DNA from: Sphingomonas sp. KR3-1
GTDB taxonomy: Bacteria > Pseudomonadota > Alphaproteobacteria > Sphingomonadales > Sphingomonadaceae
DNA: 64,000 nucleotides
Reading direction: 5' to 3'
Assembly: GCF_040049295.1 (NCBI RefSeq)
Contig: NZ_JBDZDQ010000001.1
Coordinates: 1,488,001 to 1,552,000 of the forward strand
Notes under the pieces: generated by a model
Told to the model about the DNA's origin: nothing
The model's input: the letters and a program-made list of their open reading frames with translations, nothing else
The model's database searches: none
Shown: positions 26,006 through 34,768 of the stretch, piece by piece
Numbering within the stretch: position 1 is the stretch's first letter
Layout of the letters: every line of letters begins with the position of its first letter
Translations under genes and position numbers: made by a program

Positions 26006-26503
26006 ATGGCAGACACGAACGCGGCGCTCCGCACCCCCACCGATCTCAACCGCAACGACACCAAGAGCGTGGCGGACGCGCTGAACAGCGCGCTGGCCGA
26101 TTGCTTCGCGCTCTATTTCAAGACCAAGAACTTCCACTGGCACGTCTCGGGCCCGCATTTCCGCGACTATCATCTGCTGCTCGATGACCAGGCGGCGCAG
26201 ATCTACGGCATCACCGATGCGATCGCGGAGCGCGTGCGCAAGACCGGCAACAGCACGCTGCGCTCGATCGGCGACATCGCCCGCCGCCAGACGCTCAAGG
26301 ACAATGACGCGGACTATGTCGCGCCCGGCGACATGCTCGCCGAGCTGCGCGAGGACAATCTCAAGCTGGTCGAGAGCTTCCGCGCGGTGAAGCAGGCGGC
26401 CGAGGATGCCGGCGACAATGCCACCTCGGGAATCGTCGACGAATGGACCGACCAGGCCGAGGAGCGCGCCTGGTTCCTGTTCGAGGCTTCGCGCAAGGGC
26501 TGA
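26006..26503 (+). CDS. dps: Dps-family DNA protection/ferritin-like protein
   Basis: 165 residues forming the four-helix Dps fold. The intersubunit ferroxidase ligands are visible: His in NFHWHVSGPHF, then the Asp/Glu cluster in YHLLLDDQAAQIY. The N-terminal tail is short and polar. Dps dodecamers store iron and shield DNA in starvation and peroxide stress. It has a good ribosome site (GGGAGG) and ends at a strong terminator. Confidence 0.94.
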   Translation: MADTNAALRTPTDLNRNDTKSVADALNSALADCFALYFKTKNFHWHVSGPHFRDYHLLLDDQAAQIYGITDAIAERVRKTGNSTLRSIGDIARRQTLKDNDADYVAPGDMLAELREDNLKLVESFRAVKQAAEDAGDNATSGIVDEWTDQAEERAWFLFEASRKG

Positions 26504-26525
26504 ACCGCGCCCTCGCCGGAAAATC

Positions 26526-26555
26526 AAAAGGGGCCGACTCGCATCGGCCCCTTTT
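26526..26555 (+). terminator. Bidirectional terminator after dps
   Basis: A perfect 12-bp stem (26526-26537 with 26544-26555) with a six-base loop, AAAAGGGG on one side and CCCCTTTT on the other. It sits between dps and the converging gene that ends at 26558. Confidence 0.9.
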
Positions 26556-26557
26556 CG

Positions 26558-26881
26558 TTACTTCACCTTGGCCAGGTCGGCATCGAGCTTGGCGAGGATC
26601 TCGTCGGTGATCTTGCCATCCGAATAGGGGGCGACTGCGCGGAAGCTCATTGCCTTGAACTGGTCATAGGCCGGGTGCTTGTCGACATCGCCCAGGCCAT
26701 CGGCGACCAGCACCGCCTTGGTCGCCTCATTGGCGAACAGCGCCTCGATCGGCGTGTCGGCGCTGAACTTGGCGGCAACGGCGGGCGCAGGGGCCGGAGC
26801 CGGAGCGGGTGCAGGCGCGGTCTGGGCAAAGGCGGCGATGGGCGCGCAGGCCAGCGCGGCGGCGGTAAGGATAAGCTTCAT
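26558..26881 (-). CDS. Small secreted protein with Ala-Pro repeat, unknown function
   Basis: 107 residues: a signal peptide (to about AAFAQ), an Ala-Pro repeat linker (residues 21-35) and a compact C-terminal domain of about 65 residues (FSADTPIEALFANEATKAVL...HPAYDQFKAMSFRAV...ITDEILAKLDADLAKVK). Domains of this look occur in several sphingomonad periplasmic proteins, but I know no function. The terminator at 26526 directly follows its stop. Confidence 0.7.
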   Translation of the reverse strand: MKLILTAAALACAPIAAFAQTAPAPAPAPAPAPAVAAKFSADTPIEALFANEATKAVLVADGLGDVDKHPAYDQFKAMSFRAVAPYSDGKITDEILAKLDADLAKVK

Positions 26882-26916
26882 TACGTGGAGTCCCCTCCGG
26901 TGGTGGAGCGTCGAGC

Positions 26917-27807
26917 CTAACCCGCTTTTCGTGTCGGCGCTATTACTGCCGGCACCAGGGTAAGCAGCCAGAAATCAGGCGGTGCGCCGAGCCGCAGCGC
27001 CGGTCCGCTGGTGCCCATGCCAGCGGTGACGATGACGGTGCGCTCCGGATCATGCACCACGCCGCACCGATAGCGCGGATCATAGAGCCGCTTGGGAGGA
27101 TCGGGCCAGTCGGTCGCCGCGCCAATCAGCGGAAACACCACCTGCCCGCAATGCGTGTGCCCCGCCAGCAGCAGGTTCACGCTCGGCGGCAGGCGGGGGA
27201 TCAGCCCGGGCGAATGGGTGAGCGCGACCGCCACGCCGCCCAGACCGGCGGCCGAGCGCAAGGTCGCGGCGACATCGGCGTGCCCCGAGAAGCTGTCGTC
27301 GAAGCCCAGGATCGTGAGCGGCCCGCGCCGCACGGCCTGGTTGGCGAGCACGGTCACGCCCGCCGCCTCCAGCGCACGACGCACCGGCCCGGCGCCGGTC
27401 CAGTGATCGTGGTTGCCCGGCACCGCAATCACCCCGAGCGGCGGGCGCAATCGCGCAAGCGGTGCGGTAAGCCCGGGTGCCAGGCGCGCGCTCTCGGCGG
27501 GGTCATGGCCGTAGATGAAATCGCCGGCGATCAGCACGAGGTCGGGATGCGTCGCCGCGATCTGGTCGGCGATGCGCGTCAGCCGTTCGGCGTCCATCGC
27601 GCCACTGCCGATATGGATGTCGCTGAGCAGTGCCACGGTCACCGGCTTCGCGCCTTCGGGCCAGCCGGAAAGCGCCAGCCGCGCGCGCCGCACCACCGGA
27701 TCGCTGCGCGCCTCATGCCGGGCATAGAGATACATGCCGCCGCCCGCCACGACGGCCAGCGCGGCCAGCCCGATCAGCCATTTGAGAATCGCCTGCATCG
27801 CGAACAT
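26917..27807 (-). CDS. Membrane-anchored metallophosphoesterase (YkuE-like)
   Basis: 296 residues (293 if the ATG at 27798 is used). An N-terminal membrane helix (about 8-28) anchors a calcineurin-like phosphoesterase with the whole motif set: LLSDIHIG, LIAGDFIY, VPGNHDHW, TH in VALTHSPG, and AGHTHCGQ. This fits the YkuE/LpxG-like group, some of which act on lipid A precursors; the substrate here is unproven. It is divergent from the DNA ligase gene with a 41-base gap, but it is not the PdeM nuclease that belongs to that ligase's system, which is shorter and soluble. Confidence 0.88.
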   Translation of the reverse strand: MFAMQAILKWLIGLAALAVVAGGGMYLYARHEARSDPVVRRARLALSGWPEGAKPVTVALLSDIHIGSGAMDAERLTRIADQIAATHPDLVLIAGDFIYGHDPAESARLAPGLTAPLARLRPPLGVIAVPGNHDHWTGAGPVRRALEAAGVTVLANQAVRRGPLTILGFDDSFSGHADVAATLRSAAGLGGVAVALTHSPGLIPRLPPSVNLLLAGHTHCGQVVFPLIGAATDWPDPPKRLYDPRYRCGVVHDPERTVIVTAGMGTSGPALRLGAPPDFWLLTLVPAVIAPTRKAG

Positions 27808-27848
27808 CGTAACGGGAGCGCATCGGCTGCGCTATGCGTTGCGTCATC

Positions 27849-29426
27849 ATGCGCGCCTTTGCCGACCTGCTCGACAGCCTGATCTACACCCGCTCGCGCA
27901 ACGCCAAGCTGCGGCTGATCGGCGATTATCTCCGCGCGACTCCCGATCCCGATCGCGGCTGGGCGATGGCGGCGCTCACCGGCACGCTCGACTTGCCGGC
28001 GGTGAAGCCCGCCTTGCTCCGCGCGATGATCGAGGCGCGGGTCGATCCCGTGCTCTACGCGATGAGCCGCGACTTCGTCGGCGATTCGGCCGAGACGATC
28101 GCGTTGCTCTGGCCCGAGCCCGCGGTGCCGCCGGAGGATGCCGCGCCGCTCACCGTATCCGACGTCGTCGCCACGCTGGGCAGCATCTCCAAATCCGATG
28201 CCCAGGCCGCGCTCGCCGCGATGCTCGACCGGCTCGAGGCGGACGAGCGTTTCGCCCTTTTGAAGCTCGCCACCGGCGCGCTGCGCGTCGGCATCTCCGC
28301 GCGCCTCGCCAAGACCGCGCTCGCCCAGGCCTTTGGGCTCGATGTCGATGCCGTCGAGGAAGTCTGGCACGGCCTCACTCCGCCCTATGCGCCGCTGTTC
28401 GACTGGGCAGAGGGCCGCGGCGCGCAGCCGACCGCGCGCAACGTCCCCGTCTTCCGCCCCTTCATGCTCGCCCATCCGCTCGAGGAGACACAGCTCGACC
28501 TCGCCGATTATGCCGCCGAGTGGAAATGGGACGGCATCCGCGTCCAGCTCGTCCATGTCGCAGGCGACACCCGGCTCTACAGCCGCGCCGGCGACGACAT
28601 CACGCACAGCTTCCCCGAAGTCGCGCGCGCCTTCATGACGCCGGGCGTGCTCGACGGCGAATTGCTGGTGAAGGGCGAGGCGCAGGGCGGGGACGCGGGC
28701 AGCTTCAACGCGCTCCAGCAGCGGCTGGGCCGCAAGGTCGTGAGCGCCCGAACGCTGGCCGACTATCCCGCCTTTGTCCGCCTCTACGATATCCTGTTCG
28801 ACGGCGAGGAGGATCTGCGCGCGCTGCCTTGGTCCGAGCGCCGTGCCCGGCTCGAGACCTTTGTCCCCGCGCTCGATCCCGAGCGCTTCGACATCTCCGC
28901 GGTGATCGACGCCGCCGATTTCGCCGCGCTGGAGGAGATCCGCGCCGGCGCCCGCGACGCCGCGATCGAGGGAGTGATGCTCAAGCGCCGCGATTCGCCC
29001 TATGTCGCGGGGCGCCGCACCGGCCTGTGGTACAAATGGAAGCGCGATCCGCTCATTGCGGACTGCGTGCTGATGTATGCCCAGCGCGGCAGCGGCAAGC
29101 GCTCCAGCTTCTATTCGGACTATACTTTCGGCGCCTGGAACGAAGCGGGCGAGTTGCTGCCAGTGGGGAAGGCCTATTTCGGCTTCACCGACGAAGAGCT
29201 GAAATGGCTCGATCGCTATGTGCGCAACCACACGGTCAATCGCTTCGGCCCGGTGCGCGAGACCGACAAGACGCTGGTCCTCGAAGTCGCCTTCGATTCG
29301 ATCCACGAATCGAAGCGCCACAAATCGGGCCTGGCGATGCGCTTCCCGCGGATCAGCCGCATCCGCAACGACAAGCCGGCCAGCGAGGCCGATACGATCG
29401 AGGCGTTGCGCAAGCTCGCCACCTGA
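27849..29426 (+). CDS. ATP-dependent DNA ligase of the Lhr-associated repair system
   Basis: 525 residues: an N-terminal helical domain (about 1-200), an adenylation domain with active-site Lys226 in AEWKWDGIRVQ and motifs LDGELLVK, RLYDILF, EGVMLKRRDSPY and WYKWKRDP, then an OB domain. This is the bacterial ligase class that normally clusters with an Lhr-type helicase, a metallo-beta-lactamase exonuclease and the PdeM nuclease. Here the exonuclease (38257) and helicase (40937) are about 10 kb away. Start ATG 27849 gives MRAFADLLD, the family N-terminus; an ATG at 27834 is also in frame. Confidence 0.93.
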   Translation: MRAFADLLDSLIYTRSRNAKLRLIGDYLRATPDPDRGWAMAALTGTLDLPAVKPALLRAMIEARVDPVLYAMSRDFVGDSAETIALLWPEPAVPPEDAAPLTVSDVVATLGSISKSDAQAALAAMLDRLEADERFALLKLATGALRVGISARLAKTALAQAFGLDVDAVEEVWHGLTPPYAPLFDWAEGRGAQPTARNVPVFRPFMLAHPLEETQLDLADYAAEWKWDGIRVQLVHVAGDTRLYSRAGDDITHSFPEVARAFMTPGVLDGELLVKGEAQGGDAGSFNALQQRLGRKVVSARTLADYPAFVRLYDILFDGEEDLRALPWSERRARLETFVPALDPERFDISAVIDAADFAALEEIRAGARDAAIEGVMLKRRDSPYVAGRRTGLWYKWKRDPLIADCVLMYAQRGSGKRSSFYSDYTFGAWNEAGELLPVGKAYFGFTDEELKWLDRYVRNHTVNRFGPVRETDKTLVLEVAFDSIHESKRHKSGLAMRFPRISRIRNDKPASEADTIEALRKLAT

Positions 29427-29441
29427 GCCACTCTCCGCCGC

Positions 29442-29885
29442 ATGCCTGAAGCCGAACGCATTCCGGCACTGCCGCTCGTCGTCTGCACCCTCGCGGGGCC
29501 GCTTCCCGCGTCGCTGCTCGCTGCCTTGGCCGGCAGCGGCGGCGCCGAATCGCTGCTCCGCGTCTGGGGCACGCTCGCGCTGTTCGGGCTCTGCTATGCG
29601 CTGGCCATCGGGGTGCCGATCGCGCTGCTGCTGCTGCGCGATCCCGCGCTGCCCTGGCGCCGCTGGATCGCCGCGGCGCTGCTCGCCGGGCTGATCACCA
29701 CCGCGGTCGTCCTGATCTGGACCGGCTTCAGCAGCGCGCGTCACCTTGTTGCCGGGCAATGGGACGCATTCCAGGTGCTGATCTTCTGGCTGGTCGTGCC
29801 GCTCGTGCTGTTCTCGGCGATCGTCTCGCGCGTCCTGGTCGCGCTCTGGCTCGCCCGCACGCGCACCCGCAGCCTCGCCCGATGA
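29442..29885 (+). CDS. Four-helix membrane protein, unknown
   Basis: 147 residues with four hydrophobic segments (about 10-30, 42-65, 75-93, 108-132) and a basic C-terminus rich in Arg, so the tail is probably cytoplasmic. No family was recognised. It follows the ligase stop by 15 bases and precedes a transporter gene, so it may be part of one transcript. Confidence 0.65.
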   Translation: MPEAERIPALPLVVCTLAGPLPASLLAALAGSGGAESLLRVWGTLALFGLCYALAIGVPIALLLLRDPALPWRRWIAAALLAGLITTAVVLIWTGFSSARHLVAGQWDAFQVLIFWLVVPLVLFSAIVSRVLVALWLARTRTRSLAR

Positions 29886-29895
29886 ACCCTGTGGA

Positions 29896-30729
29896 GTGAG
29901 CCCCGCCCTGCTCGCCCCGGCGATGATGATCGCCTCGGGCTCGATCCATGCGGTGGTCAACGCGATCCTCAAGGGCGGCAAGGACCGGATGGCCGGCCGC
30001 GCGGTCATCGACGGCTCGAGCGCGCTGATCCTGCTTCCGGCCATCTTGCTGGTGCCGCTGCCCGCCGGGGCCTGGGGCTGGATCGCCGGCACCGCACTGG
30101 TCCATTGCCTCTATCTCTACGCGCTCGTCCGCACCTTCGACCTGAGCGACTATTCGGCCGCCTATCCGATCCTGCGCGGCACCGCGCCGCTGGTCACCGC
30201 GGCGCTCTCGATCGGCGTTTTGGGCGAGCCGGCTTCCGCGCGCCAGCTGACCGGCATCGCGCTGATCGGCGCGGCGATGTTCGTCATGGTCGCCGGGCGC
30301 CATATCGGCCGCGCCGGGCTCGGCTGGGCGCTGCTCACCGGGCTGAGCATTGCCGGCTATACCGTGATCGACGCCCACGGCGTCCGCGCCGCGCCGACAC
30401 CGGCGAGCTATATCGTCTGGATGTTCGTGCTGATGGGGATGAGCACGGTGACGATGTTCGCGCTGCTCTCGAAGGGCGCGATCTTCGCCGCAGCAGCCCG
30501 GCAATGGCGCCCGGGCGCGGCGGCGGGCGCGCTGTCGATCCTGACCTATGGGCTGGCGCTGTCCGCGCTGGCGATCGGCCCCACCGCGCCGCTGGCGGCG
30601 CTGCGCGAGACCGGCATGGTCACCGCGCTGGTCATCGCCACGCTCTTCCTCGGCGAGAAGGTCACGCGCGGCCGGATGGCCGGCGTCGCCGGGATCCTTG
30701 CCGGCGCGGTGCTGATCCTGGCGTCCTAG
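29896..30729 (+). CDS. EamA/DMT-family transporter
   Basis: 277 residues with ten membrane helices in two EamA repeats; the family-like segment YSAAYPILRGTAPLVTA marks the first repeat and LREtGMVTALVIATLFLGEK the end of the second. Drug/metabolite exporters of this type move amino acids or similar molecules; substrate unknown. The GTG at 29896 overlaps its own GGAG, so the true start could be the ATG at 29923. Confidence 0.85.
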   Translation: MSPALLAPAMMIASGSIHAVVNAILKGGKDRMAGRAVIDGSSALILLPAILLVPLPAGAWGWIAGTALVHCLYLYALVRTFDLSDYSAAYPILRGTAPLVTAALSIGVLGEPASARQLTGIALIGAAMFVMVAGRHIGRAGLGWALLTGLSIAGYTVIDAHGVRAAPTPASYIVWMFVLMGMSTVTMFALLSKGAIFAAAARQWRPGAAAGALSILTYGLALSALAIGPTAPLAALRETGMVTALVIATLFLGEKVTRGRMAGVAGILAGAVLILAS

Positions 30730-30738
30730 CATCAGAAG

Positions 30739-30812
30739 TCGCTCCCCGGCGAAAGCCAGGGTTTCTCTGCCGTATCGCTCGTGACACTGGGCCCGGCCTC
30801 CGCCGGGGAACA
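30739..30812 (+). repeat. Degenerate REP-like palindrome, family B relative
   Basis: CTCCCCGGCGAAAGCC near 30752 and GGCCTCCGCCGGGGAA near 30796 form imperfect arms with a central spacer, resembling the outward-facing arms of the 11459-11540 element with many changes. It lies between a transporter gene end and the terminator of the cold-shock gene. Confidence 0.5.
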
Positions 30813-30826
30813 GGCACGCCCAAAAC

Positions 30827-30860
30827 AAAAGGGCCGGACGTTTCCGCCCGGCCCCTTGTT
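30827..30860 (-). terminator. Terminator of the cold-shock protein gene
   Basis: GGGCCGG (30831-30837) pairs with CCGGCCC (30848-30854). On the minus strand the stem is followed by TTTTGTTTT, a clear T-rich tail, 20 bases past the stop of the cold-shock gene. Confidence 0.85.
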
Positions 30861-30879
30861 TGCTTGCCTTAGGCTAGCC

Positions 30880-31707
30880 TCAGCTACCCGGCGTGAGGTT
30901 CACTGCCGCGTACTTGCCGCGACGATCGACCTCGAGCTCGAACTCGAGACGGTCGCCCTCGTTGAGCGTCGGCATGCCTGCACGCTCCACGGCCGAGATG
31001 TGCACGAACGCATCCGGCTGGCCGTCGTCGCGCTGGATGAAGCCGAAGCCCTTCATGGCGTTGAAGAACTTGACCGTGCCGGTCGCCTTCTCGCCCGTGA
31101 GCTGGCGCTGCGGGCCGCCGCGATCGCCGCCGCCGAAGCCGCCACGATCACCACCGCGATCGCCGCGATCCTCGCGCGGAGCGCGCTCTTCGACCGGCAT
31201 CGGCTCGCCGTCGATCTTCAGCTCGGTGGCCGAGATGCGGCCGCCGCGATCGACGAGCGTGAAGCCCAGCGGCTGGCCTTCGGCCAGGCCGGTGAGGCCG
31301 GCCTGCTCGACTGCCGAGATGTGCACGAAGACGTCTTCGCCGCCATCGTCACGAACGACGAAGCCGAAGCCCTTCTGGCCGTTGAAGAACTTTACGACGC
31401 CGGTGCCTTCGCCGATGACCTGGGGGGGCATCCGGTTGCCGCCGCCGAAGCCGCCGCCACCACCGCCACCGCCGCCGCCGAAGCCACCACCGCCGCCGCC
31501 GCGGTAACCACCGCCGCCGCCGCCGCCGTAGCCGCCACCGCCGCCGCCGCCGCCGAAGCGGTCACCGCCGCCGAAGCCGCCGCGATCGCCGAAGCCACCG
31601 CCGCCGCCATAGCTGCTGCCGCCGCCAAAATCATCGCCGCCAAAGCCATCGCGCTTGTCACGGCCACGTCCGCCGCGATCCCCACGGCGCCCTTTATCGA
31701 AACTCAT
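30880..31707 (-). CDS. Cold-shock protein with glycine-rich RGG-type N-terminus and two cold-shock domains
   Basis: 275 residues. Residues 1-92 are almost all Gly with Arg, Asp, Phe and Tyr (RGG and FGGG repeats, with a Gly run at 52-89). Two cold-shock domains follow: about 100-166 and 207-272, each with RNP1-like KGFGF and RNP2-like VFVHI/AFVHI. They are joined by a second RGG-like linker (RGDRGGDRGG). Double cold-shock proteins are known in alphaproteobacteria; the long Gly-rich head is unusual and resembles plant glycine-rich RNA-binding proteins. Expected role: single-stranded nucleic-acid binding, RNA chaperone. Ends at a strong terminator. Confidence 0.93.
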   Translation of the reverse strand: MSFDKGRRGDRGGRGRDKRDGFGGDDFGGGSSYGGGGGFGDRGGFGGGDRFGGGGGGGGYGGGGGGGYRGGGGGGFGGGGGGGGGGFGGGNRMPPQVIGEGTGVVKFFNGQKGFGFVVRDDGGEDVFVHISAVEQAGLTGLAEGQPLGFTLVDRGGRISATELKIDGEPMPVEERAPREDRGDRGGDRGGFGGGDRGGPQRQLTGEKATGTVKFFNAMKGFGFIQRDDGQPDAFVHISAVERAGMPTLNEGDRLEFELEVDRRGKYAAVNLTPGS

Positions 31708-31917
31708 GCCCTGTTCGTCTTCCCGGTTCGCCCAAAATCACAATCAAAGTCCAAGCGCCGGACGAAAAACGCAGGTCTTCCAGCGCAAAAAACTGCGCCA
31801 TAGAATCGGCCATAGCCCAAAATCGGACAGCGAGCGAACTAAATTCGACTTGAACAAGGCGAACCATCGTTAACCGCGGCGCTTGCGCCACAATCGGGGG
31901 CGCGGCAGAGGTGGAAG
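31708..31917. promoter_or_regulatory. AT-richer divergent region: long leader of the cold-shock gene and promoter of terC
   Basis: 210 bp, clearly less GC-rich than its surroundings, with several A and T runs (around 31725-31800). No coding sequence is convincing. The cold-shock gene would have a leader of up to about 180 nt, as is usual for temperature-controlled csp genes. An exact promoter was not assigned. Confidence 0.45.
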
Positions 31918-32736
31918 ATGGATGCGATCCCCGAATTGCTCGCCAGCCCGGCCGCCTGGGCCGCGCTCGTCACGCTGATCGTGATGGAGGTGGTGCTCGG
32001 AATCGACAATCTGATCTTCATCTCGATTCTCTCGAACAAGCTGCCCGAGGAGATGCGCCAGCGCGCCCGCCGAGTCGGCATCAGCCTCGCGCTGGTCATG
32101 CGCCTCGCGCTGCTCACCGGGATCAGCTGGATCATCAGCCTGAAGAACACCGTGTTCTCGCTCGGCCTCTACGGCCCGCTCGATTCGCACGGCGAACGCG
32201 CCTTCGAGACCGATTTCTCGTGGAAGGACCTGATCCTGCTCGCCGGCGGCCTGTTCCTGATGTGGAAGGCGACCACCGAGATCCACCATTCGATCGACGA
32301 CGACGCGCATGACGAGTCGGACCAGTTGCTCGACAAGACGAAGAAGACCGTCTCGCTCGGCTTCACCGCCGCGATCGTCCAGATCCTGCTGCTCGACATC
32401 GTCTTCTCGGTCGATTCGATCCTGACCGCGGTCGGCATGACCGAGCATGTGCAGATCATGTACGTCGCGGTGGTCGTCGCGGTCGGCGTGATGCTGCTCG
32501 CCGCCGATCCGCTCGCCAACTTCATCAATCGCAATCCCAGCGTGGTGATGCTCGCGCTCGGCTTCCTGCTGATGATCGGCATGGTGCTGATCGGCGAGGC
32601 ATTCGGCGCGCATATCCCCAAGGGCTATATCTACACCGCGATGGGCTTTTCGGCCGCGGTCGAGGGGCTCAACATCTGGTCGCGCAACGCCCGCGCCCGC
32701 AAGGCGGCGGGCAAGCGGCCGCCTTCGGACCATTGA
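31918..32736 (+). CDS. TerC-family membrane protein
   Basis: 272 residues with about seven to nine membrane helices. TerC hallmark acidic motifs in helices are present: [11 protein letters not shown] near residue 23 and [14 protein letters not shown] near 161. A charged cytoplasmic loop ([13 protein letters not shown]) separates the halves. TerC proteins are linked to tellurite resistance and to Mn2+ export during protein secretion. Confidence 0.9.
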   Translation: MDAIPELLASPAAWAALVTLIVMEVVLGIDNLIFISILSNKLPEEMRQRARRVGISLALVMRLALLTGISWIISLKNTVFSLGLYGPLDSHGERAFETDFSWKDLILLAGGLFLMWKATTEIHHSIDDDAHDESDQLLDKTKKTVSLGFTAAIVQILLLDIVFSVDSILTAVGMTEHVQIMYVAVVVAVGVMLLAADPLANFINRNPSVVMLALGFLLMIGMVLIGEAFGAHIPKGYIYTAMGFSAAVEGLNIWSRNARARKAAGKRPPSDH

Positions 32737-32767
32737 GCCCGGCGCCGAACGAGTCTAGGCGGCAGGG

Positions 32768-33388
32768 ATGACTGTGCATTTCCACGAAGAAGACATCCCC
32801 GAGGGCCTGTTCGCGCCGGGCGCCTCGATCGCCGTCGACACCGAGACGATGGGGCTGATCACGCCGCGCGACCGGCTGTGCGTCGTCCAGCTGTCCGATG
32901 GCTCGGGCGACGAGCATCTCGTCCGCTTCGGCCCGCGCTCGAACTACGACGCGCCCAACCTGCGCATGCTGCTCGCCGATCCCGAGCGGCTGAAGCTCTA
33001 TCACTTCGCCCGCTTCGACCTGGCGGCGATCCGCTTCTATCTCGGCGTCACCGCCGGCCCGGTCTATTGCACCAAGATCGCCTCGCGCCTGGTGCGCACC
33101 TATACCGACCGCCACGGCCTCAAGGACCTGGTCCGCGAGCTGGTCGGCGTCGAGATCTCGAAGCAGCAGCAGAGCTCGGATTGGGGCGGCCCCGAACTTT
33201 CCGAGCCCCAGCGTGAATACGCAGCGTCCGACGTGCGTTACCTCCACGCAATGAAGATCGAACTCGACAAGCGCCTCGAGCGCGAAGGCCGCACCGACCT
33301 CGCCCAGGCGTGCTTCGATTTCCTGCCGGCGCGCGCCGAGCTCGATCTCGCCGGCTGGCCCGAAACCGACATCTTCGCGCACATCTGA
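32768..33388 (+). CDS. rnd: Ribonuclease D-type 3'-5' exonuclease
   Basis: 206 residues forming only the DEDDy exonuclease domain; the HRDC domains of E. coli RNase D (375 residues) are absent. Motif I is AVDTETMGL, motif II YHFARFDLAAI, and motif III YAASDVRYLHAM with the catalytic Tyr. Short RNase D-like proteins beside lptC are usual in alphaproteobacteria as I recall them. Its stop overlaps the lptC start (TGATG). Confidence 0.92.
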   Translation: MTVHFHEEDIPEGLFAPGASIAVDTETMGLITPRDRLCVVQLSDGSGDEHLVRFGPRSNYDAPNLRMLLADPERLKLYHFARFDLAAIRFYLGVTAGPVYCTKIASRLVRTYTDRHGLKDLVRELVGVEISKQQQSSDWGGPELSEPQREYAASDVRYLHAMKIELDKRLEREGRTDLAQACFDFLPARAELDLAGWPETDIFAHI

Positions 33389-34032
33389 TGTCGGAGGTCG
33401 CCGCACGCCTTCGGTCACAGAAGCGCGGCTGGGCGCACCCCGGCAGCGCGCATGATCGAGTCGTACGGATCTCACTGTTCCTGCTGCCGATCGGCATCGG
33501 CGTGCTCTCCGCCTTCCTGATCCTCGCGCCGCTGCTCACCAAGGGCGATGTCAGCTTCGTGCTCGACAAGAACAAGGTGGCGATGGCGACCGAGCGGCTC
33601 CGCCTCGAATCGGCGGTGTATCGCGGCGAGGATTCGAAGGGGCAGCCCTTCCGCCTCAACGCCGGCTCGGCGATCCAGAAGAGCTCGGCCGAGCCGATCG
33701 TCCAGCTTAACCAGCTCGCCGCGGAGATCACCCTGCCCGAGGGTCCGGCGACGCTGAAGGCGGACAAGGGCCATTACGACATGAACAAGGAACAGGTGTC
33801 GAGCGACGGCCCGGTCAAGTTCCAGACCGCCGACGGCTATGTCCTCGACACCCAGAACGCCACCGTCGACCTCAAGACCCGCAAGATGGAAAGCGGTGGC
33901 GCAGTCACCGGCAAGACGCCGACCGGCGTGTTCAGCGCCAACAAGCTGACCGCCGACTTGGAAAACCGCACCATCTCCCTAGATGGCAATGCACGCTTGC
34001 GGATTACCCCCAAGCGCGCGAATAGGCGCTAA
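33388..34032 (+). CDS. lptC: LPS export protein LptC
   Basis: 214 residues: a cytoplasmic tail, one membrane anchor (about residues 26-48) and a periplasmic beta-jellyroll (DUF1239/LptC domain) with repeated strand patterns (ATLKADKGHYDMNKEQV, GVFSANKLTADLENRTI). LptC passes lipopolysaccharide from the LptBFG pump to LptA. The start at 33388 shares one base with the rnd stop. The gene heads an lptC-lptA-lptB-rpoN run. Confidence 0.9.
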   Translation: MSEVAARLRSQKRGWAHPGSAHDRVVRISLFLLPIGIGVLSAFLILAPLLTKGDVSFVLDKNKVAMATERLRLESAVYRGEDSKGQPFRLNAGSAIQKSSAEPIVQLNQLAAEITLPEGPATLKADKGHYDMNKEQVSSDGPVKFQTADGYVLDTQNATVDLKTRKMESGGAVTGKTPTGVFSANKLTADLENRTISLDGNARLRITPKRANRR

Positions 34033-34035
34033 GAC

Positions 34036-34644
34036 ATGATCCGTGCGACTGCCCTGCTTCCGATCGGCTTCACGCTGGCACTGCTTGCCGCGTCGCCCGC
34101 GGCTGCGCAGCAGCGCCACGACAGCAACGCGCCGATCGATTTCGGGGCGCAGCACATCGAGCTGCAGGACAAGCAGAACCGCGTCCTCCTCTCGGGCAGC
34201 GTCAACATCAAGCAGGCGGAGATGACGTTGCTCGCCGCGCGCGTCACGCTCGCCTATCAGGGCCAGATCGCCAACGGCTCGCCCGAAGTCACCCGGATCG
34301 ACGCATCGGGCGGCGTCACCGTCACCCGCCCCGACCAGAGCGCGACCGGCCAGTATGCGGTGTACGACGTCAACAAGCGGATCATCACGATGGTCGGCAG
34401 CGTCACGCTCAAGCAGGCGGGCAATGTCGTCTCGGGCGGGCGGCTGATCATCAACCTCGACACCGGCCGCGCGACCATCGACGGTTCGGGAGTCGGCGGC
34501 TCGGCAACGCCGGGCGTGCCTGGCGGCGTGCAGAGCCGCGGCGGCCGCGTCACCGGCCGCTTCAACGTGCCCCAGCGCAAGGACGCTTCGCCGGTTTCGG
34601 GCAGCATGGCGCCTGCCCCCGCCACGCCGGCACCCAAGCAGTAA
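34036..34644 (+). CDS. lptA: LPS transport periplasmic protein LptA
   Basis: 202 residues: a signal peptide (to AAAQQ) and an OstA/LptA domain (about 35-165) of short strands, e.g. IDFGAQHIELQDKQNRVLLSG. The Ser/Pro/Gly-rich C-terminal tail is disordered. LptA polymerises to bridge the periplasm for lipopolysaccharide transit. The gene begins three bases after the lptC stop. Confidence 0.92.
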   Translation: MIRATALLPIGFTLALLAASPAAAQQRHDSNAPIDFGAQHIELQDKQNRVLLSGSVNIKQAEMTLLAARVTLAYQGQIANGSPEVTRIDASGGVTVTRPDQSATGQYAVYDVNKRIITMVGSVTLKQAGNVVSGGRLIINLDTGRATIDGSGVGGSATPGVPGGVQSRGGRVTGRFNVPQRKDASPVSGSMAPAPATPAPKQ

Positions 34645-34768
34645 TCGCCCTTTTTCCACGGCACGCCGCGCGGGCCCTTCCCTTCCCGGCCCAGTTCATG
34701 CAGGAATCCTGCCAATCGCCGCGGAAGAAACCCGCCGGTAACGCGAACCGTCCATGCAGGGACCGAGT

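Noticed and set aside
26917..27807. Metallophosphoesterase as the PdeM partner of the adjacent ligase
   Set aside because: It has a membrane anchor and YkuE-like size and motifs; PdeM is soluble and shorter. Adjacency alone is not enough.
31392..31685. Alanine-rich frame antisense to the cold-shock gene
   Set aside because: It mirrors the Gly codons of the RGG head; no start or domain.
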